Below are positions 21,397 to 34,215 of a stretch of 64,000 nucleotides of DNA, in pieces. Each line of letters opens with the position of its first letter. The stretch's first letter is position 1. The stretch is from contig CM121341.1 in assembly GCA_051530055.1 (NCBI GenBank), positions 1,302,001 to 1,366,000 on the forward strand, given 5' to 3'. A program made the position numbers and the translations under genes. The notes under the pieces were generated by a model that saw nothing but the letters and a program-made list of their open reading frames with translations, had not been told where the DNA came from and ran no database searches. The stretch comes from Neoechinorhynchus agilis. Taxonomy: Eukaryota > Acanthocephala.

Positions 21397-23425
21397 AGCC
21401 AATGTGCTTTCCAAGAAGGAATCGAATCGAGAAATATACGAGGCACTTGAAAACGATGAAGGTGTGCAAATGATATTTAAGATCGCCCGAATTCACGACA
21501 AAAGATCTTAGGATATTCCAGTCGTAAAAAGAATTAAAGACTCGTCGAGAAAAACCTAAGAAGCGAAAACTATATCCTTCAAAGATGGCGAGAGTATTTC
21601 GACAAACTCAATAATACAAAAAATCCTCGCCAGCCTTATGATCAAGCACCACCAAACGCGAATCTAATTCGACCGTTCTCCTACAAAGAGTTCGCAGTAC
21701 AGCATCGTCGCATGAAAACCGGTAAAAGTGCAGGACTGGACGACATTCCGATCGAAGGCTGGAAATCGTTGGGCGGATTCGGTATTCGAGTGCTTACCAT
21801 CCAATTCAGGAGGATATCAGACATTGCCAAAATGCCGGAAGCTTGGCAGAAAAGTACAGTGACTCCGATCTATAAACAGAAAGGCGAGGTTGAACAATGT
21901 AGCAGCTACCGGGGTATAAAATTGATCAGTCATACAATGAAGCATGGGAGAGACGAGCAACAGCTTGGCTTCATGCCAGGTCGAGGAAGCACTACGGATG
22001 AGATTTCCTTAATTAGACAATTGTACAAGAGGTTCGATGAAAAGCAGAAGCCGCTATACAGTACATTCGTCGACTTTGAAAAGGAATACGACACAGTGCC
22101 GAGAGACCTGATATGGAACTGCCTTAGAAAGAAAAATTGCCCCAAACAGTACGTACAAACTATCAGGACAATGTAGGACGGATCATACATAAGTGTCCGA
22201 TGCAGTGTGATCGAAACAAATTATTTTGGGGTCTCAGTTGGATTACATCAGGGATCTGTCCTCAGTCCGTTCCTATTCATTACGATCATGAACGTATTTG
22301 GATCCCAGCAAAACGATTCAATGCCGCCGTGAACTTTAAAGTACGATGATGACTTGATAGTCACAACGGAAAAACGCCAAGTATGCAAAGACTGGAAGGG
22401 TGGCGTGAGAGATTGGAAAGCAACGGAATCAAAGTAAGCAGAGCGAATACAGGTTCGGAGGATCTAGAATGAGATGCCAAACAATTAACATTAAAAGCGT
22501 CAGTTCAATATCTTGGTAGCAAGGTCAGTATGGCCAACTCTCTCAAACCTAAAATAACTCCCCGAATACAAAGCCGATGGCACAACTGGATAAAAATGTC
22601 AACCGTATTCTGTATGTGATAAAAGGATCGGGCTAAAGCCAAAAGGATCGGAGTATTCGAGACTGTAGTGAGACCAACAATGTTGTACGCCGCAGAGACG
22701 TGGACGACCAAGAAAGACGACCTCAGTCGATTAGAATCGAATGAAATGAGGATGTTGAGATGGGCAGCTGGCTTCACATTCAGGGATAGGAAAAGAAACG
22801 AGGATATTAGAAGGATGCTAGGGAACCGATGCACCGAATTGATAGCTCAAAGAAGATTGCGGTTGTTCAATAAGGTTATGAATAGCGAGAGAAGGCATAT
22901 AAGCATAGAGGATATTGGAAAGGCGGCGCAGAGGAAGACTCAAGAAGCGTTGGGTGGATTGTGTAAATCAAGATCGAAGTTAAATTGGACTCAACATTTT
23001 TCACCAAATAGATGTAATATTAGGACCCGCAACCTCTCGAAAGAGGGAAAAGCGTGAGAATATGAAGTCTTCCATTCCTTCCTTCGAATCAATTTGCATT
23101 TGGAGGATTAAGCAGCGGGGAAGAAGGATCGAAGGTAGAGGTTTGTGCGAGGAAATGAAGGATGGAAAATGTTGGGGCGACGCGAGCGGAGGATAATGAA
23201 AGCGCTTTTGAGTGCTTTTGAAAGATTAGAGAAGTTAGTTCTTCTAAGGGCAGGAGTTCGGAGGAACAGATTTGAGCGCACCTCTTGTGAAATGTGTTAG
23301 GTTTTTTGCTCGCCAAGGACAATCCAAGCCCGGCTGAAAAAGGAGGAGGGTTGGCGTCATGAAGGGCATCCAGCTGTAAAATTCTTGCCAAATTTTGACC
23401 CAAATGACAACCAGCAACCGAATCA
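21397..23425 (+). mobile_element. RTE-type LINE, reverse transcriptase part, right
   Basis: Mirror of 10,060-12,092 with the same frame breaks. The conserved blocks are KTGKSAGLDDIPIEGWK at 21,712 onward, FVDFEKEYDTVPRD, and the MLYAAETW block at 22,668 onward. Small differences from the left copy include D to G in RRMLGNRCTEL and a few one-base indels in the 3' tail. Confidence 0.85.
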
Positions 23426-23523
23426 ACCAAAGCACTAAGGCTGCGACGCGCAAGTTCTTCGCCTGGAGCTTGTGTTAAATCATCAAAGGCTACCGAGGCA
23501 TGGACGGTTTCGGCTAAAGAAAT

Positions 23524-23639
23524 TATTCTACACAAGTGACCTAAGAATAGCAACGCTAAATGTGGGATCGATGACGGGAAGGAGTCGAGAAATAGTTGAT
23601 GAGAAGGATCGGCATAGCGGGAGTGCAGGAGACCAGTTG
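23524..23639 (+). mobile_element. RTE-type LINE 5' fragment (endonuclease start), right
   Basis: Mirror of 9,845-9,960, reading LRIATLNVGSMTGRSREIVD on the plus strand. Confidence 0.6.
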
Positions 23640-23643
23640 GAAA

Positions 23644-24152
23644 GCTCACTAATTATTTCTTTTGAATGAAGATAATGAAGACCATCAGCTATTTGAAACG
23701 TAAAATTTCGCAAAATTGATGGTGGTACGCTAATCATAGAATCCACCAAAATAAGACTCAATGGCCACCCGATTGGATAATATGAAAGTATTAATCGTCC
23801 ATCGACTATTGCACTGCTGTCAAATACACAAACACTAAAGTGGTCAAGCTTCTTTAATATTTTAGCTTCCTTTAAAAGATCCTTTAATCGAGGACATGAT
23901 GCTGATTGGTTAAAGTAATCCAACCTTTTCAAGTTCTTTTTTTGTTGCTGATTTTACCATTAAAGCGGTAATATCAGAATATTCTCGATGAATGTGAATT
24001 TTCCTAAAATTCACTTTTCTTGTTGAATAAATTAAATTTTTATAAATATTCAACATGATACGTCGTCCAAGAAGATGCGCTTTACTGTGCATGCTTTCAA
24101 CATCATTTTTTCTCAAATTTGCAATTACGCCTAAAAAAGGACGACAATGCAT
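23644..24152 (-). pseudogene. Protein kinase fragment, right copy
   Basis: Mirror of 9,332-9,840: a kinase amino-terminal lobe and alpha-E helix that stop before the HRD loop at the RTE fragment. It carries the same frame change, so it predates the palindrome. Confidence 0.5.
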
Positions 24153-24314
24153 TTAAAATTGAATCAGTAACCGTTGCTAGGGAAATTATTCTACTTTAAT
24201 TTCAATCGGCCACGTTCAATATTCTTCGACTTTTTCGTTGATAAATTGGGTAAAAGAATTCTTACAGCACATATCGATAAATCGTAAGTTCGAAAATAAC
24301 ATAATAAAAGTTCT

Positions 24315-24503
24315 TTATTCATATGCAACTTGAGGTGGACAATTCGTGCACAAAAAGAAGATTATAACAGCGATACCAAGAACTTTTCGTTCCATAGAAT
24401 CTTTTGCAGCTGATTGTCTCGTTGCTTTGCTTTCGATACTTTGGAGAACTCTGACAAGCCGATATGTATTCGGTGTTTGCATTTCGACCGCGATTACCAC
24501 CAT
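24315..24503 (-). CDS. Short frame after zinc-finger copy 1, right
   Basis: Mirror of 8,981-9,169, 62 codons, with the stop inside an AATAAA. See the left copy for the possible meaning. Confidence 0.35.
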   Translation of the reverse strand: MVVIAVEMQTPNTYRLVRVLQSIESKATRQSAAKDSMERKVLGIAVIIFFLCTNCPPQVAYE

Positions 24504-24512
24504 CTTTTTATT

Positions 24513-25268
24513 TTAATCTTCGGCCGTTTTGAAGAGGGAATTTGCACATTTGGCACACAAGACTTTTTCTTGTTTGTAATACCAGGAAACACATTCATTG
24601 GTGCCACAAAGAAGACAAGGTTTTCCTGTTTTGCTTTTAAGCAAACGCGAAGGAATGTTTTCTAAGCCGCGTTGTGAATGTAAAAACTCATTGACAATTT
24701 CAAGTCCAAGGATCCCGGCGTTATTGTAATTTGTAGCTTCCCGTCGAATCATGTTGTCAAGCTCTTTTACAAGCCAGGATTGTTCACTGTATCCTGATGG
24801 TTGTTCAATTCTGGGCACATTTCGTCCAATTAATCGTTGAGCGTTTTGCGTCGCCGTAGAAGCTATTCTTTGATCATTGTTTTGAGCAGTGTCCGAAGAT
24901 CGATTCACAAAATCAAATAACGCTGGAAGGGAAGCAGCGATTATTGGAGCGACTGATCTCATGCTAGCCATAAGCTCGTTCATTACATTCACTTGTGGAG
25001 CTGGAACACTGGCAGGAAACTGGTTTGTAATTCTCGGTGAATCATTGCGATTACCAGGAAGATCGGCCAATTCATTTTGATTTGCTGGTGGATTGAGTCG
25101 ACTATCATTTGAATCCCTCGCTCCAATTTGTTGCCCTGATCTCCCTGTTACATGAGAACTCGCCGGTATGCGAACGTTTGAAGGATCGACTACGGAGCCT
25201 GGATATTGTTGCAGATTTTCCACTCGGTCAAGGAGGCATCGAAGAATGTCATATACTGCGGGATCCAT
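24513..25268 (-). CDS. GATA-like single zinc-finger protein, copy 1 right
   Basis: A 251-residue protein almost identical to the left copy; the differences seen are near the amino terminus (MDPAVYD for MDTAVYD and QQYPG for QQNPG). The carboxy-terminal C-x2-C-x16-C-x2-C finger is intact. Both arms keep this frame open while copy 2's equivalent is broken. That fits recent duplication, or either selection or gene conversion keeping copy 1 whole. Confidence 0.7.
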   Translation of the reverse strand: MDPAVYDILRCLLDRVENLQQYPGSVVDPSNVRIPASSHVTGRSGQQIGARDSNDSRLNPPANQNELADLPGNRNDSPRITNQFPASVPAPQVNVMNELMASMRSVAPIIAASLPALFDFVNRSSDTAQNNDQRIASTATQNAQRLIGRNVPRIEQPSGYSEQSWLVKELDNMIRREATNYNNAGILGLEIVNEFLHSQRGLENIPSRLLKSKTGKPCLLCGTNECVSWYYKQEKVLCAKCANSLFKTAED

Positions 25269-26014
25269 TGGTGAAACTAAATGTTTGGTTTAATGAATAG
25301 AATTCGGAAATTTAATAAAAGTGTCGCGTTCTATCTTGACTAAGACGAATGATCCGGGATTTTTCAGAGCGCATATATATACCTATGGCTTAGAAACAAT
25401 GATTTGACGAATGAGCTTGTTTTGTACACATCGCTAATACAGTTTCGTGGGAGCTCCTTGGTTGTGTTTTCCACAATGTTTTCTTCCTTTAGAATATGCA
25501 AGTGTTAATCTTTTCGTGTGTCACGACTTTGTAACGAGCAAATGTTTTGCAAAACAAAAGCTAGTAATATTGTAAATTAACGGGCGTTAAAGAACATAAA
25601 AAGTTTGAACTTTTGAAAGCCGGTTATGTTCGTTTAGGAAATTAAAATACTACCTTTTTTAACAGCTTGTATTCTACCCAACAACCTTCTGTAATGCAAA
25701 ATATTATTTGCTTTGGACGTTAGCCTTGTGAAATACTACTTGATTTTCCAGTCGCATTATTCATAAAACAAAATTTTGCTTTTAAAAAGACATGCAAATT
25801 TTTTTTGATCGGAACAGTATTCGAAAATAAAAAATTTTACGCAATTGTAAATTTCCTTCAAATTCAGTACAAGTGGTTTTTACCGTAGGATCACTGCAAA
25901 GCGAAAAACCCGATTTTGTTCCGTGCTATTCGGTTTTTTGTATGACAAACTTTTGTGTATTTGACTCTGAATGTCAATGTTACTGAACGATTTTTCTAAC
26001 TATTTTTTCGTGCC
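25269..26014 (-). promoter_or_regulatory. Upstream block and TATA promoter, zinc-finger copy 1 right
   Basis: Mirror of 7,470-8,215, with TATATATA near 25,373-25,380 on the minus strand. The same block, more diverged, recurs at 36,456-37,025. Confidence 0.55.
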
Positions 26015-27564
26015 ATGTATTGGCCTCGCCTAGCTTGCGTTTATATTTGCCTTACTTGCAAAGTTAAGGATTAAGGCGCAACGCAAGGAACAATCGAATT
26101 TTTTTTCTTTGAATAAATTACATAGCAGAAAGTTAACTATTAAAATTTAATTGTCAGTGCTTGCAACGCTTCTTTGATCTCATTGGCGGCCGCGAAGTAT
26201 TTAATGCTTCATGCGCCAATAATATTTCTACTGAAATTTCAAATGAGTGTGGTTTCAGTAAGCGAAAATACAAAACGTTTATACTATTTTGAGGCCATGT
26301 GAAACTCAATAAGACCAAATAAATAGCTAATGCGAAGCCGTAATACTTTCTTACTGGCTGAATTGTATAATTGTGTTAATCAAATTGATCGAACGATTCG
26401 TTTTTCTAGGAAAATTGTTTCAAATCAAATCCGTTCGACACAATTTCTATTTTATTTTTGTTTCATGCCTTTCTAGGTTTAATGAGAGTTACGATGCACA
26501 CCATAAAACTAATTGTAACCAAAGCCAACAATATAATTGCACGAATAATCGATTTCCAATTGATGCTTTTTGGCACCACTTTTCATGCTAAAATGTTTTG
26601 TGAGAATATTGCGACATTATTTCTTAAATAGTGTCTTGGAAGTTCATTTTATGGAAACATGACATTACGAATATAATTTATGCATTGAGTTTTCCTGTAT
26701 CTCTTCTGAATTTAATGGAGAATCTACGACTTTAATTTGAATGCTTGACGCTTGCAAGTTCTACTTTAGCAACATCTCAAGGATTAAAATATGTTCACAG
26801 TTATATGAGATTAATGAAGCATTCTTAAAAACAATATTTTTAGAACATAAGCTAGCAAGCTAAGGATTCAAACAATCTGACGGAAAATTGAAAGCAATTA
26901 AAAGCGAAGATTAAAATGATACGATAAATTAATAAAATAAAAATGCGATGAAAATTATGCTTTGTTTTAACATATAAGAATCTCCAGTGTTGGCCAAAAA
27001 CGGTCGTAAATTCCGCAGTCATTGCCCTTTATTTCGAAAGTGATTAGGGTTCTCAATCGTTTTAGTATTAAAGTATGACGAAATTTTTAACCGGTTAGGT
27101 GAAAAAAATTTTATAAGAGAAACAAATTTTACTGATTTTTTAATAAAACGCTTATTTGCAATGGAGTATAAACATAAATATGCAAGAAATTTGGGAATGT
27201 TCGCTCAATTTCATTTCTTGTGATACGTTCATCAAAATTATATTCGTAGCATTTGAAAAATTTCATATTGTTCAAGGGCAAAGTGTTTGCAAAAACACTT
27301 TTTATTTCTCTGTTCCCGAAGAAAAAGAAACCATGAACCATATTGATGACCTTTTAAGTTCATGCATCGAAAATCTAGTGCAAAGCGTCCTGCTGATAAT
27401 AAATTATAGGACCTATTTTGTGCAAAACTTATATTCTTATTTTCGTTTACGAAGTCGTTAAATACAAATTTAGAAAACATTAAGGTAAAATGTCAAATTT
27501 GCGTACGAAGACTTGTGATAGGGCCAATCAATAATCTCATCTTTCAATACATTCTACGTAGCTC
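26015..27564. other. Right-arm mirror of the gene-poor 5.9-7.5 kb stretch
   Basis: Reverse complement of about 5,906-7,469. No convincing gene. One frame (27,156-27,461, plus) is slightly longer than its left equivalent because of small differences, with no recognisable domain. Confidence 0.45.
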
Positions 27565-28678
27565 GTCTCGCTGAGAATTACTTATAAAGACCATCGAGAG
27601 AATTTTTGTTAACGTGAAATAGTGATTGCGATTTTTTTTGCGTAAAATTAAAAAAACCATCACAACGGAATTTTCTGAATTCCAATGAAGCTACGCAGCA
27701 ATTACGGTCTCACATTTCAAAAAAATAAATTCTATATTTCAGTCAATGGCACAAAACAATGTTGGCATAAAATCGATATCGGAAATAAAAGCATCCAAGT
27801 TTACAACTAAAAATCATGCATTTATACTGGCAAGCATGAATTTAATAACAAGAACGGCGATATTCGAGCGACCAATTTTAGCTTGAATTATCGCATTGTA
27901 ACTTTTTTACATCCTTGTTTTTGAGACGATTTTTATATCTTTAAAATCGATCGAAACGGGTTTAGTTGATGAATTGATCGTTTACTTTTTGGTCCCAAAA
28001 GCGATTACACGAATTATTCGTGAAAATAACAAAAAGGCATTACGGTAAAAACTAAAACTGAATGAACTTAGCAAACGCGAGTGTCCAAAGATGAAATTTA
28101 TTTTTACTATAATAAAAAAATGTCACTTAGACAAACATTTCTTAGTTCGTTCAATGCGCATGCAGTAACCCAAGCGTGGTTTTATCTGAGACCAAATTTT
28201 TAAATCAAAGAATTAATTCTTCGTGGCGTCGAATGACTTTTTGTATCCCTTCTAAAAAACGATTGAATGTATTCAGCTTCGTTAAAATTTGTTTAGATTT
28301 CGTTTTCCTATTCCTGAAACGCAAAGAAGGTCCTCGTGATCGAGTTTGCGAGTGAGAAAGCAATTGATCTTTGCAGAAAAAACCCCAATTCCACCAACAA
28401 TTGATTTCCAATTGACCCTTCTTGGAACCACTTTTCCGGATACAATGTTTTTAGACATTATTCAAGCATCTGTTAGACTGGTTGAATGTACCGTTGATTC
28501 TATAGTCGAGGACGTTGACCTTTCAGTTGTTGCAGTGCAAATCAAAAATTCATTGACTTTAAACGCTTCCAAGATTGTAGATTCACTTAAAATAATAAAA
28601 GATATGATTTATAATTTAATTCTTCTGATACATTTCCAGGTGATTCGCCCTCCACACTTCAGGGGTTAAAGTTGAAGC
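27565..28678. other. 1.1-kb segment present only in the right arm
   Basis: The left arm runs straight from the satellite into 5,906, but the right arm has about 1.1 kb between. The segment is bounded by direct repeats of about 15 bp, ATTCTACGTAGCTCG, at about 27,550 and 28,680. No terminal inverted repeats or transposon protein is visible. Part of it (28,390-28,440) resembles 26,540-26,590, suggesting a diverged duplicate of neighbouring DNA. It is either an insertion in the right arm or a repeat-mediated deletion in the left. Confidence 0.6.
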
Positions 28679-28689
28679 ATTCTACGTAG

Positions 28690-31600
28690 CTCGTTTTGCG
28701 AAAGCGCGCGCACAACGCTGTTTTTGTCTCTGTGACGTTGCGGCGTTCGGTCTTGTTCACTACGTCGCTAAGCGTGCGCACAACTCGATTGTTTTTTATT
28801 TGACGATAGCGGCGTTCGGTCTTGTTCAATACTTCGTTTAACGTGAACACAAGGATGTTGTTGTGTATCTGACGTTTGCGACGTAATGTCTCGTCCACTA
28901 CGTCTTTTAGCGCGCGCACAACGCTGTTTTTGTCTATGTGACGTTGCTGCGTTCTATCTTGTTCACTAAGTCGCTAAGCGTGCGCACAACTCGATTGTTG
29001 TTTATTTGACGTTAGCGGCGTTCGGTCTTGTTCAATACTTCGTTAAACGTGAACACGTGGATGTTGTTGTGTATCTGACGTTTGCGACGTAATGTCTCGT
29101 CCACTACGTCTTTTAGCGCGCGCACAACGCTGTTTTTGTCTCTGTGGCGTTGCGGCGTTCGGTCCTGTTCACTACGTCGCTAAGCGTGCGCACAACTAGA
29201 TTGTTGTTTATTTGACGTTAGCGGCGTTCGGTTTTGTTCAATACTTCGTTAAACGTGAACACAAGGATGTTGTTGTGAATCTGACGTTTGCGACGTTATG
29301 TCTCGTCCACTAAGTCTTTTAGCGCGCAAGACGCCGTTTTTGTCTCTGTGATGTTGCGGCGTTCGGTCTTGTTCACTACGTCGCTAGGCGTGCGCACAAC
29401 TCGATTGTTGTTTATTTGACGTTAGCGGCGTTCGGTCTTGTTCAATACTTCGTTAAACGTGAACACAAGGATGCTGTTGTGTATCTGACGTTTGCGACGT
29501 AATGTCTCGTCCAACTACGTCTTTTTGCGTGCGCACAACGCTGTTTTTGTCTCCGTGACGTTGCGGCGTTCGAGATAACATTCACGTCGCTAGGCGTGCG
29601 CACAACTCGATTGTTGTTTATTTGACGTTAGCGGCGTTCGGTCTTGTTCAATACTTCGTTAAACGTGAACACAAGGATGTTGTTGTGTATCTGACGTTTG
29701 CGACGTAATGTCTCGTCCACTACGTCACATTAGCGCGCGCACAACGCTGTTTTTGTCTCTGTTCCCGTTGCGGCGTTCGGTCTTGTTCACTACGTCGCTA
29801 AGCGTGCGCACAACTCGATTGTTGTTTATTTGACGTTAGCGGCGTTCGGTCTTGTTCAATACTTCGTTAAACGTGAACACAAGGATGTTGTTGTGTATCT
29901 GACGTTTGCGACGTAATGTCTCGTCCACTACGTCTTTTTGCGCGCACAACGCTGTTTTTGTCTCTGTGGCGTTTCGGCGTTCGGTCTTGTTCAATACTTC
30001 TTTAAACGTGAACACGTGGATGTTGTTGTGTATCTGACGTTTGCGACGTAATGTCTCGTCCACTACGTCTTTTAGCGCGCACACAACGCTGTTATTGTCT
30101 CTGTGACGTTGCGGCGTTCGGTCTTGTTCACTACGTCGCAAAGCGTGCGCACAACTCGATTGTTTTTTATTTGACGTTAGCGGCATTCGGTCTTGTTCAT
30201 TACTTGGTTAAACGTGAACACAAGGATGTTGTTGTGTATCTGACGTTTACGACGTAATGTCTCGTCCACTACGTCTTTTAGCGCGCGCACAACGCTGTTT
30301 TGTCTCTGTGACGTTGCGGCGTTCGGTCTTGTTCACTACGTCGCTAGGCGTGCGCACAACTCGATTGTTGTTTATTTGACGTTAGCGGCGTTCGGTCTTG
30401 TTCAACACTTCGTTAAACGTGAACACGTGGATGTTGTTGTGTATCTGACGTTTGCGACGTAATGTCTCGTCCACTACGTCTGTTAGCGCGCGCACAACGC
30501 TGTTTTTGTCTCTGTGACGTTGCGGCGTTCGGTCTTGTTCAATACTTCGTTAAACGTGAACACGTGGATGTTGTTGTGTATCTGACGTTTGCGACGTAAT
30601 GTCTCGTCCACTACGTCTTTTAGCGCGCGAACAACGCTGTTTTTGTATCTGCGACGTTGCGGCGTTCGGTCTTGTTCACTGCGTCGCTAAGCGTGCGCAC
30701 AACTCGATTGTTGTTTATTTGACGTTAGCGGCGTTCGGTTTTGTTCAATACTTCGTTAAACGTGAACACAAGGATGTTGTTGTGTATCTGACGTTTGCGA
30801 CGTAATGTCTCGTCCAACTACGTCTGTTAGCGCGAACAACGCTGTTTTTTTGTCTCTGTGACGTTGCGGCGTTCGGTCTTGTTCACTACGTCGCTAAGCG
30901 TGCGCACAACTCGATTGTTGTTTATTTGACGTTAGCGGCTTTCGGTCTTGTTCAATACTTCGTTAAACGTGAACACAAGGATGTTGTTGTGTATCTGACG
31001 TTTGCGACGTAATGTCTCGTCCACTACGTCTTTTAGCGCGCACAACGCTGTTTTGTCTGTGGCGTTGCAGGCGTTCGGTCTTGTTCACCATGTCGCTAAG
31101 CGTGCGCACAACTCGATTGTTGTTTAGGCTGACGTTAGCGGCGTTCGGTCTTGTTCAATACTTCGTTAAACGTGAACACAACGATGTTGTTGTGTATCTG
31201 ACGTTTGCGACGTAATCTCTCGTCCACTACGTCTTTTAGCGCGCGCACAACGCTGTTTTTGTATCTGTGACGTTGCGGCGTTCGGTCTTGTTCACTACGT
31301 CGCTAAGCGTGCGCACAACTCGATTGTTGTTTATTTGACGTTAGCGGCGTTCGGTCTTGTTCAATACTTCGTTAAACGTGAACACAAGGATGTTGTTGTG
31401 TATCTGACGTTTGCGACGTAATGTCTCGTCCACTACTTCTTTTTCGCGCGCGCACAACGCTGTTTTTGTCTCTGTGACGTTGCGGCGTTCGGTCTTGTTC
31501 ACTACGTCGCTAAGCGTGCGCACAACTCGATTGTTGTTTATTTGACGTTAGCGGCTTTCGGTCTTGTTCAATACTTCGTTAAACGTGAACACAACGATGT

Positions 31601-33545
31601 TGTTGTGTATCTGACGTTTGCGACGTAATGTCTCGTCCACTACGTCTTTTACCGCGCGCACAACGCTGTTTTTGTCTTTGTGACGTTGCGGCGTTCGGTC
31701 CTGTTCACTACGTCGCTAAGCGTGTGCACTACTCGATTGTTGTTTATTTGATGTTAGCGGCGTTCGGTCTTGTTCAATACTTCGTTAAACGTGAACACGT
31801 GGATGTTGTTGTGTATCTGACGTTTGCGACGCAATGTCTCGTCCACTACGTCTTTCAGCGCGCGCACAACGCTGTTTTTGTCTCTGTGACGTTGCGGCGT
31901 TCGGTCTTGTTCACTACGTCGCTAAGCGTGCGCACAACTCGATTGTTGTTTATTTGACGCTAGCGGCGTTCGGTCTTATTCAATACTTCGTTAAACGTGA
32001 ACACAAGGATGTTGTTGTGTATCTGACGTTTGCGACGTAATGTCTCGTCCACTACGTCTTTTAGCGCGCGCACAACGCTGTTTTTGTCTCTGTGGCGTTG
32101 CGGCGTTCGGTCTTGTTCACCATGTCGCTAAGCGTGCGCACAACTCGATTGTTGTTTATTTGACGTTAGCGGCGTTCGGTCTTGTTCAATACTTCGTTAA
32201 ACGTGAACACAACGATGTTGTTGTGTATCTGACGTTTGCGACGTAATGTCTCGTCCACTACGTCTTTTTTGCGCGCGCACAACGCTGTTTTTGTCTCTGT
32301 GACGTTGCGGCGTTCGGTCTTGTTCACTACGTCGCTAAGCGTGCGCACAACTCGATTGTTGTTTCTTTGACGTTAGCGGCGTTCGGTCTTGTTCAATACT
32401 TCGTTAAACGTGAACACAAGGATGTTGTTGTGTATCTGACATTTGCGACGTAATGTCTCGTCCACTACGTCTTTTTTGCGCGCGCACAACGCTGTTTTTG
32501 TCTCTGTGACGTTGCGGCGTTCGGTCTTGTTCACCACGTCGCTAAGCGTGCGCACAACTCGATTGTTGTTTATTTGACGTTAGCGGCTTTCGGTCTTATT
32601 CAATACTTCGTTAAACGTGAACACAACGATGTTGTTGTGTATCTGACGTTTGCGACGTAATGTCTCGTCCACAACGTCTTTTACCGCGCGCACAACGCTG
32701 TTTTTGTCTTTGTGACGTTGCGGCGTTCGGTCCTGTTCACTACGTCGCTAAGCGTGTGCACTACTCGATTGTTGTTTATTTGATGTTAGCGGGGCGTTCG
32801 GTCTTGTCCAATACTTCGTTAAACGTGAACACGTGGATGTTGTTGTGTATCTGACGTTTGCGACGCAATGTCTCGTCCACTACGTCTTTCGGCGCGCGCA
32901 CAACGCTGTTTTTGTCTCTGTGACGTTGCGGCGTTCGGTCTTGTTCACTACGTCGCTAAGCGTGCGCACAACTCGATTGTTGTTTATTTGACGCTAGCGG
33001 CGTTCGGTCTTATTCAATACTTCGTTAAACGTGAACACAAGGATGTTGTTGTGTATCTGACGTTTGCGACGTAATGTCTCGTCCAACTACGTCTTTTAGC
33101 GCGCACAACGCTGCTTTTGTCTCTGTGACGTTGCGGCGTCTGGTCTTGTTCACTACGTCGCTAAGCGTGCGCACAACTCGATTGTTGTTTATTTGACGTT
33201 AGCGACGTTCGGTCTTGTTCAATTCTTCGTTAAACGTGAACACGTGGATGTTGTTGTGTATCTGACGTTTGCGACGTAATGTCTCGTCCACTACGTCTTT
33301 TTGCGCGCGCACAACGCTGTTTTTGTCTCTGTGACGTTGCGGCGTTCGGTCTTGTTAGCTACGTCGCTAAGCGTGCGCACAACTGGATTGTTGTTTATTT
33401 GACGTTAGCGGCTTTCGGTCTTGTTCAATACTTCGTTAAACGTGAACACAAGGATGTTGTTGTGTATCTGACGTTTGCGACGTAATGTCTCGTCCACTAC
33501 GTCTTTTAGCGCGCGCACAACGCTGTTGTTGTCTCTATTAATATG
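28690..33545. repeat. Satellite array, 206-bp units, right arm (about 23-24 units)
   Basis: Same 206-bp trimeric unit as the left array, in reverse orientation. Variant units recur 1,032-1,034 bp apart (31,628 and 32,660; 31,834 and 32,868), a five-unit higher-order period. The outer 1.9 kb is roughly collinear with the left array. The extra 2.6 kb lies on the inner side and has more irregular units, including truncated ones near 29,900-30,600. Degenerate monomers fill about 33,545-33,700. Confidence 0.93.
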
Positions 33546-33948
33546 CAACGTTCGGTCTTGTTTACTCAGTTGTAGAAGGCGCACAACGCTGTTGTTGTCT
33601 ATCTGACGAACGTGACGTGAGGTATTTTTAAATCCTTTATTGAAGGCGTTCGTCCCGTTGTTGTTGTTGTCTATCTGACGGACGTATGGTATTGTTGTAT
33701 CTGGAGTCACCATGTTTGTTCGAAAATCGCATGTAATATTGATTTGAAAACCTATTCATATCTGAAAAAGTGTTAGAGATTCTATTCCATAATTGGAATG
33801 GTCGTTGCATCATAATTGTTCTGCACTTGGGTTCTTGCCGATCTTTACGTATATAAAGGCTTCGTTCAGAGATCTTTTTCGATTTGGACAAAAGTGAGTT
33901 CATTTTCTAAGCGGCTTTACACTGTTTTTAATTTCGGTTTCGTGGATA

Positions 33949-34155
33949 ATGTCAACTGCGTCCAGGGTTGTCCTGTTCACTTCTATGGCGTTCACATGTT
34001 CAATAGCAATTGGCGTTAGTTATTGGAGTCACGTTCAACGCAAAAGGAGAACTACTTCTGCCTTCATTGAGATCGGCAGGCGAAACAGTTTAGAAAAAGC
34101 GAGCACCGATTCGAGGAGTAAAGAGTCAAGCTTTGTCCATTCTTTTTTCAAATGA
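33949..34155 (+). CDS. PET117-like small mitochondrial protein, right-arm copy
   Basis: The same 68-residue protein as at 3,064-3,270, with its TATA box (GTATATAAAG near 33,849-33,858). Downstream the trans-splice acceptor TTACATTTTAG and an ATG are kept, but no ECD follows: after the ATG the sequence is RTE LINE tail and stops after seven codons. This copy is therefore a gene cut from its operon partner. Confidence 0.45.
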   Translation: MSTASRVVLFTSMAFTCSIAIGVSYWSHVQRKRRTTSAFIEIGRRNSLEKASTDSRSKESSFVHSFFK

Positions 34156-34215
34156 GATTTTCTGTCAATGTTCCCTTTCCATAAACGCTGGTTACATTTT
34201 AGATTCTCGAAAATG

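Larger units (their letters stand above)
19370..34215. repeat. Right arm of the giant inverted duplication
   Basis: Reverse complement of 3,004-14,118. It is about 3.7 kb longer than the left arm because of a 1.1-kb segment (27,565-28,678) and about 2.6 kb of extra satellite. Scattered single-base differences were seen, for example in the RTE 3' region and near 21,200. The outer edge falls at an ATG at 34,213-34,215 that is the mirror of the ECD start codon. Confidence 0.93.
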
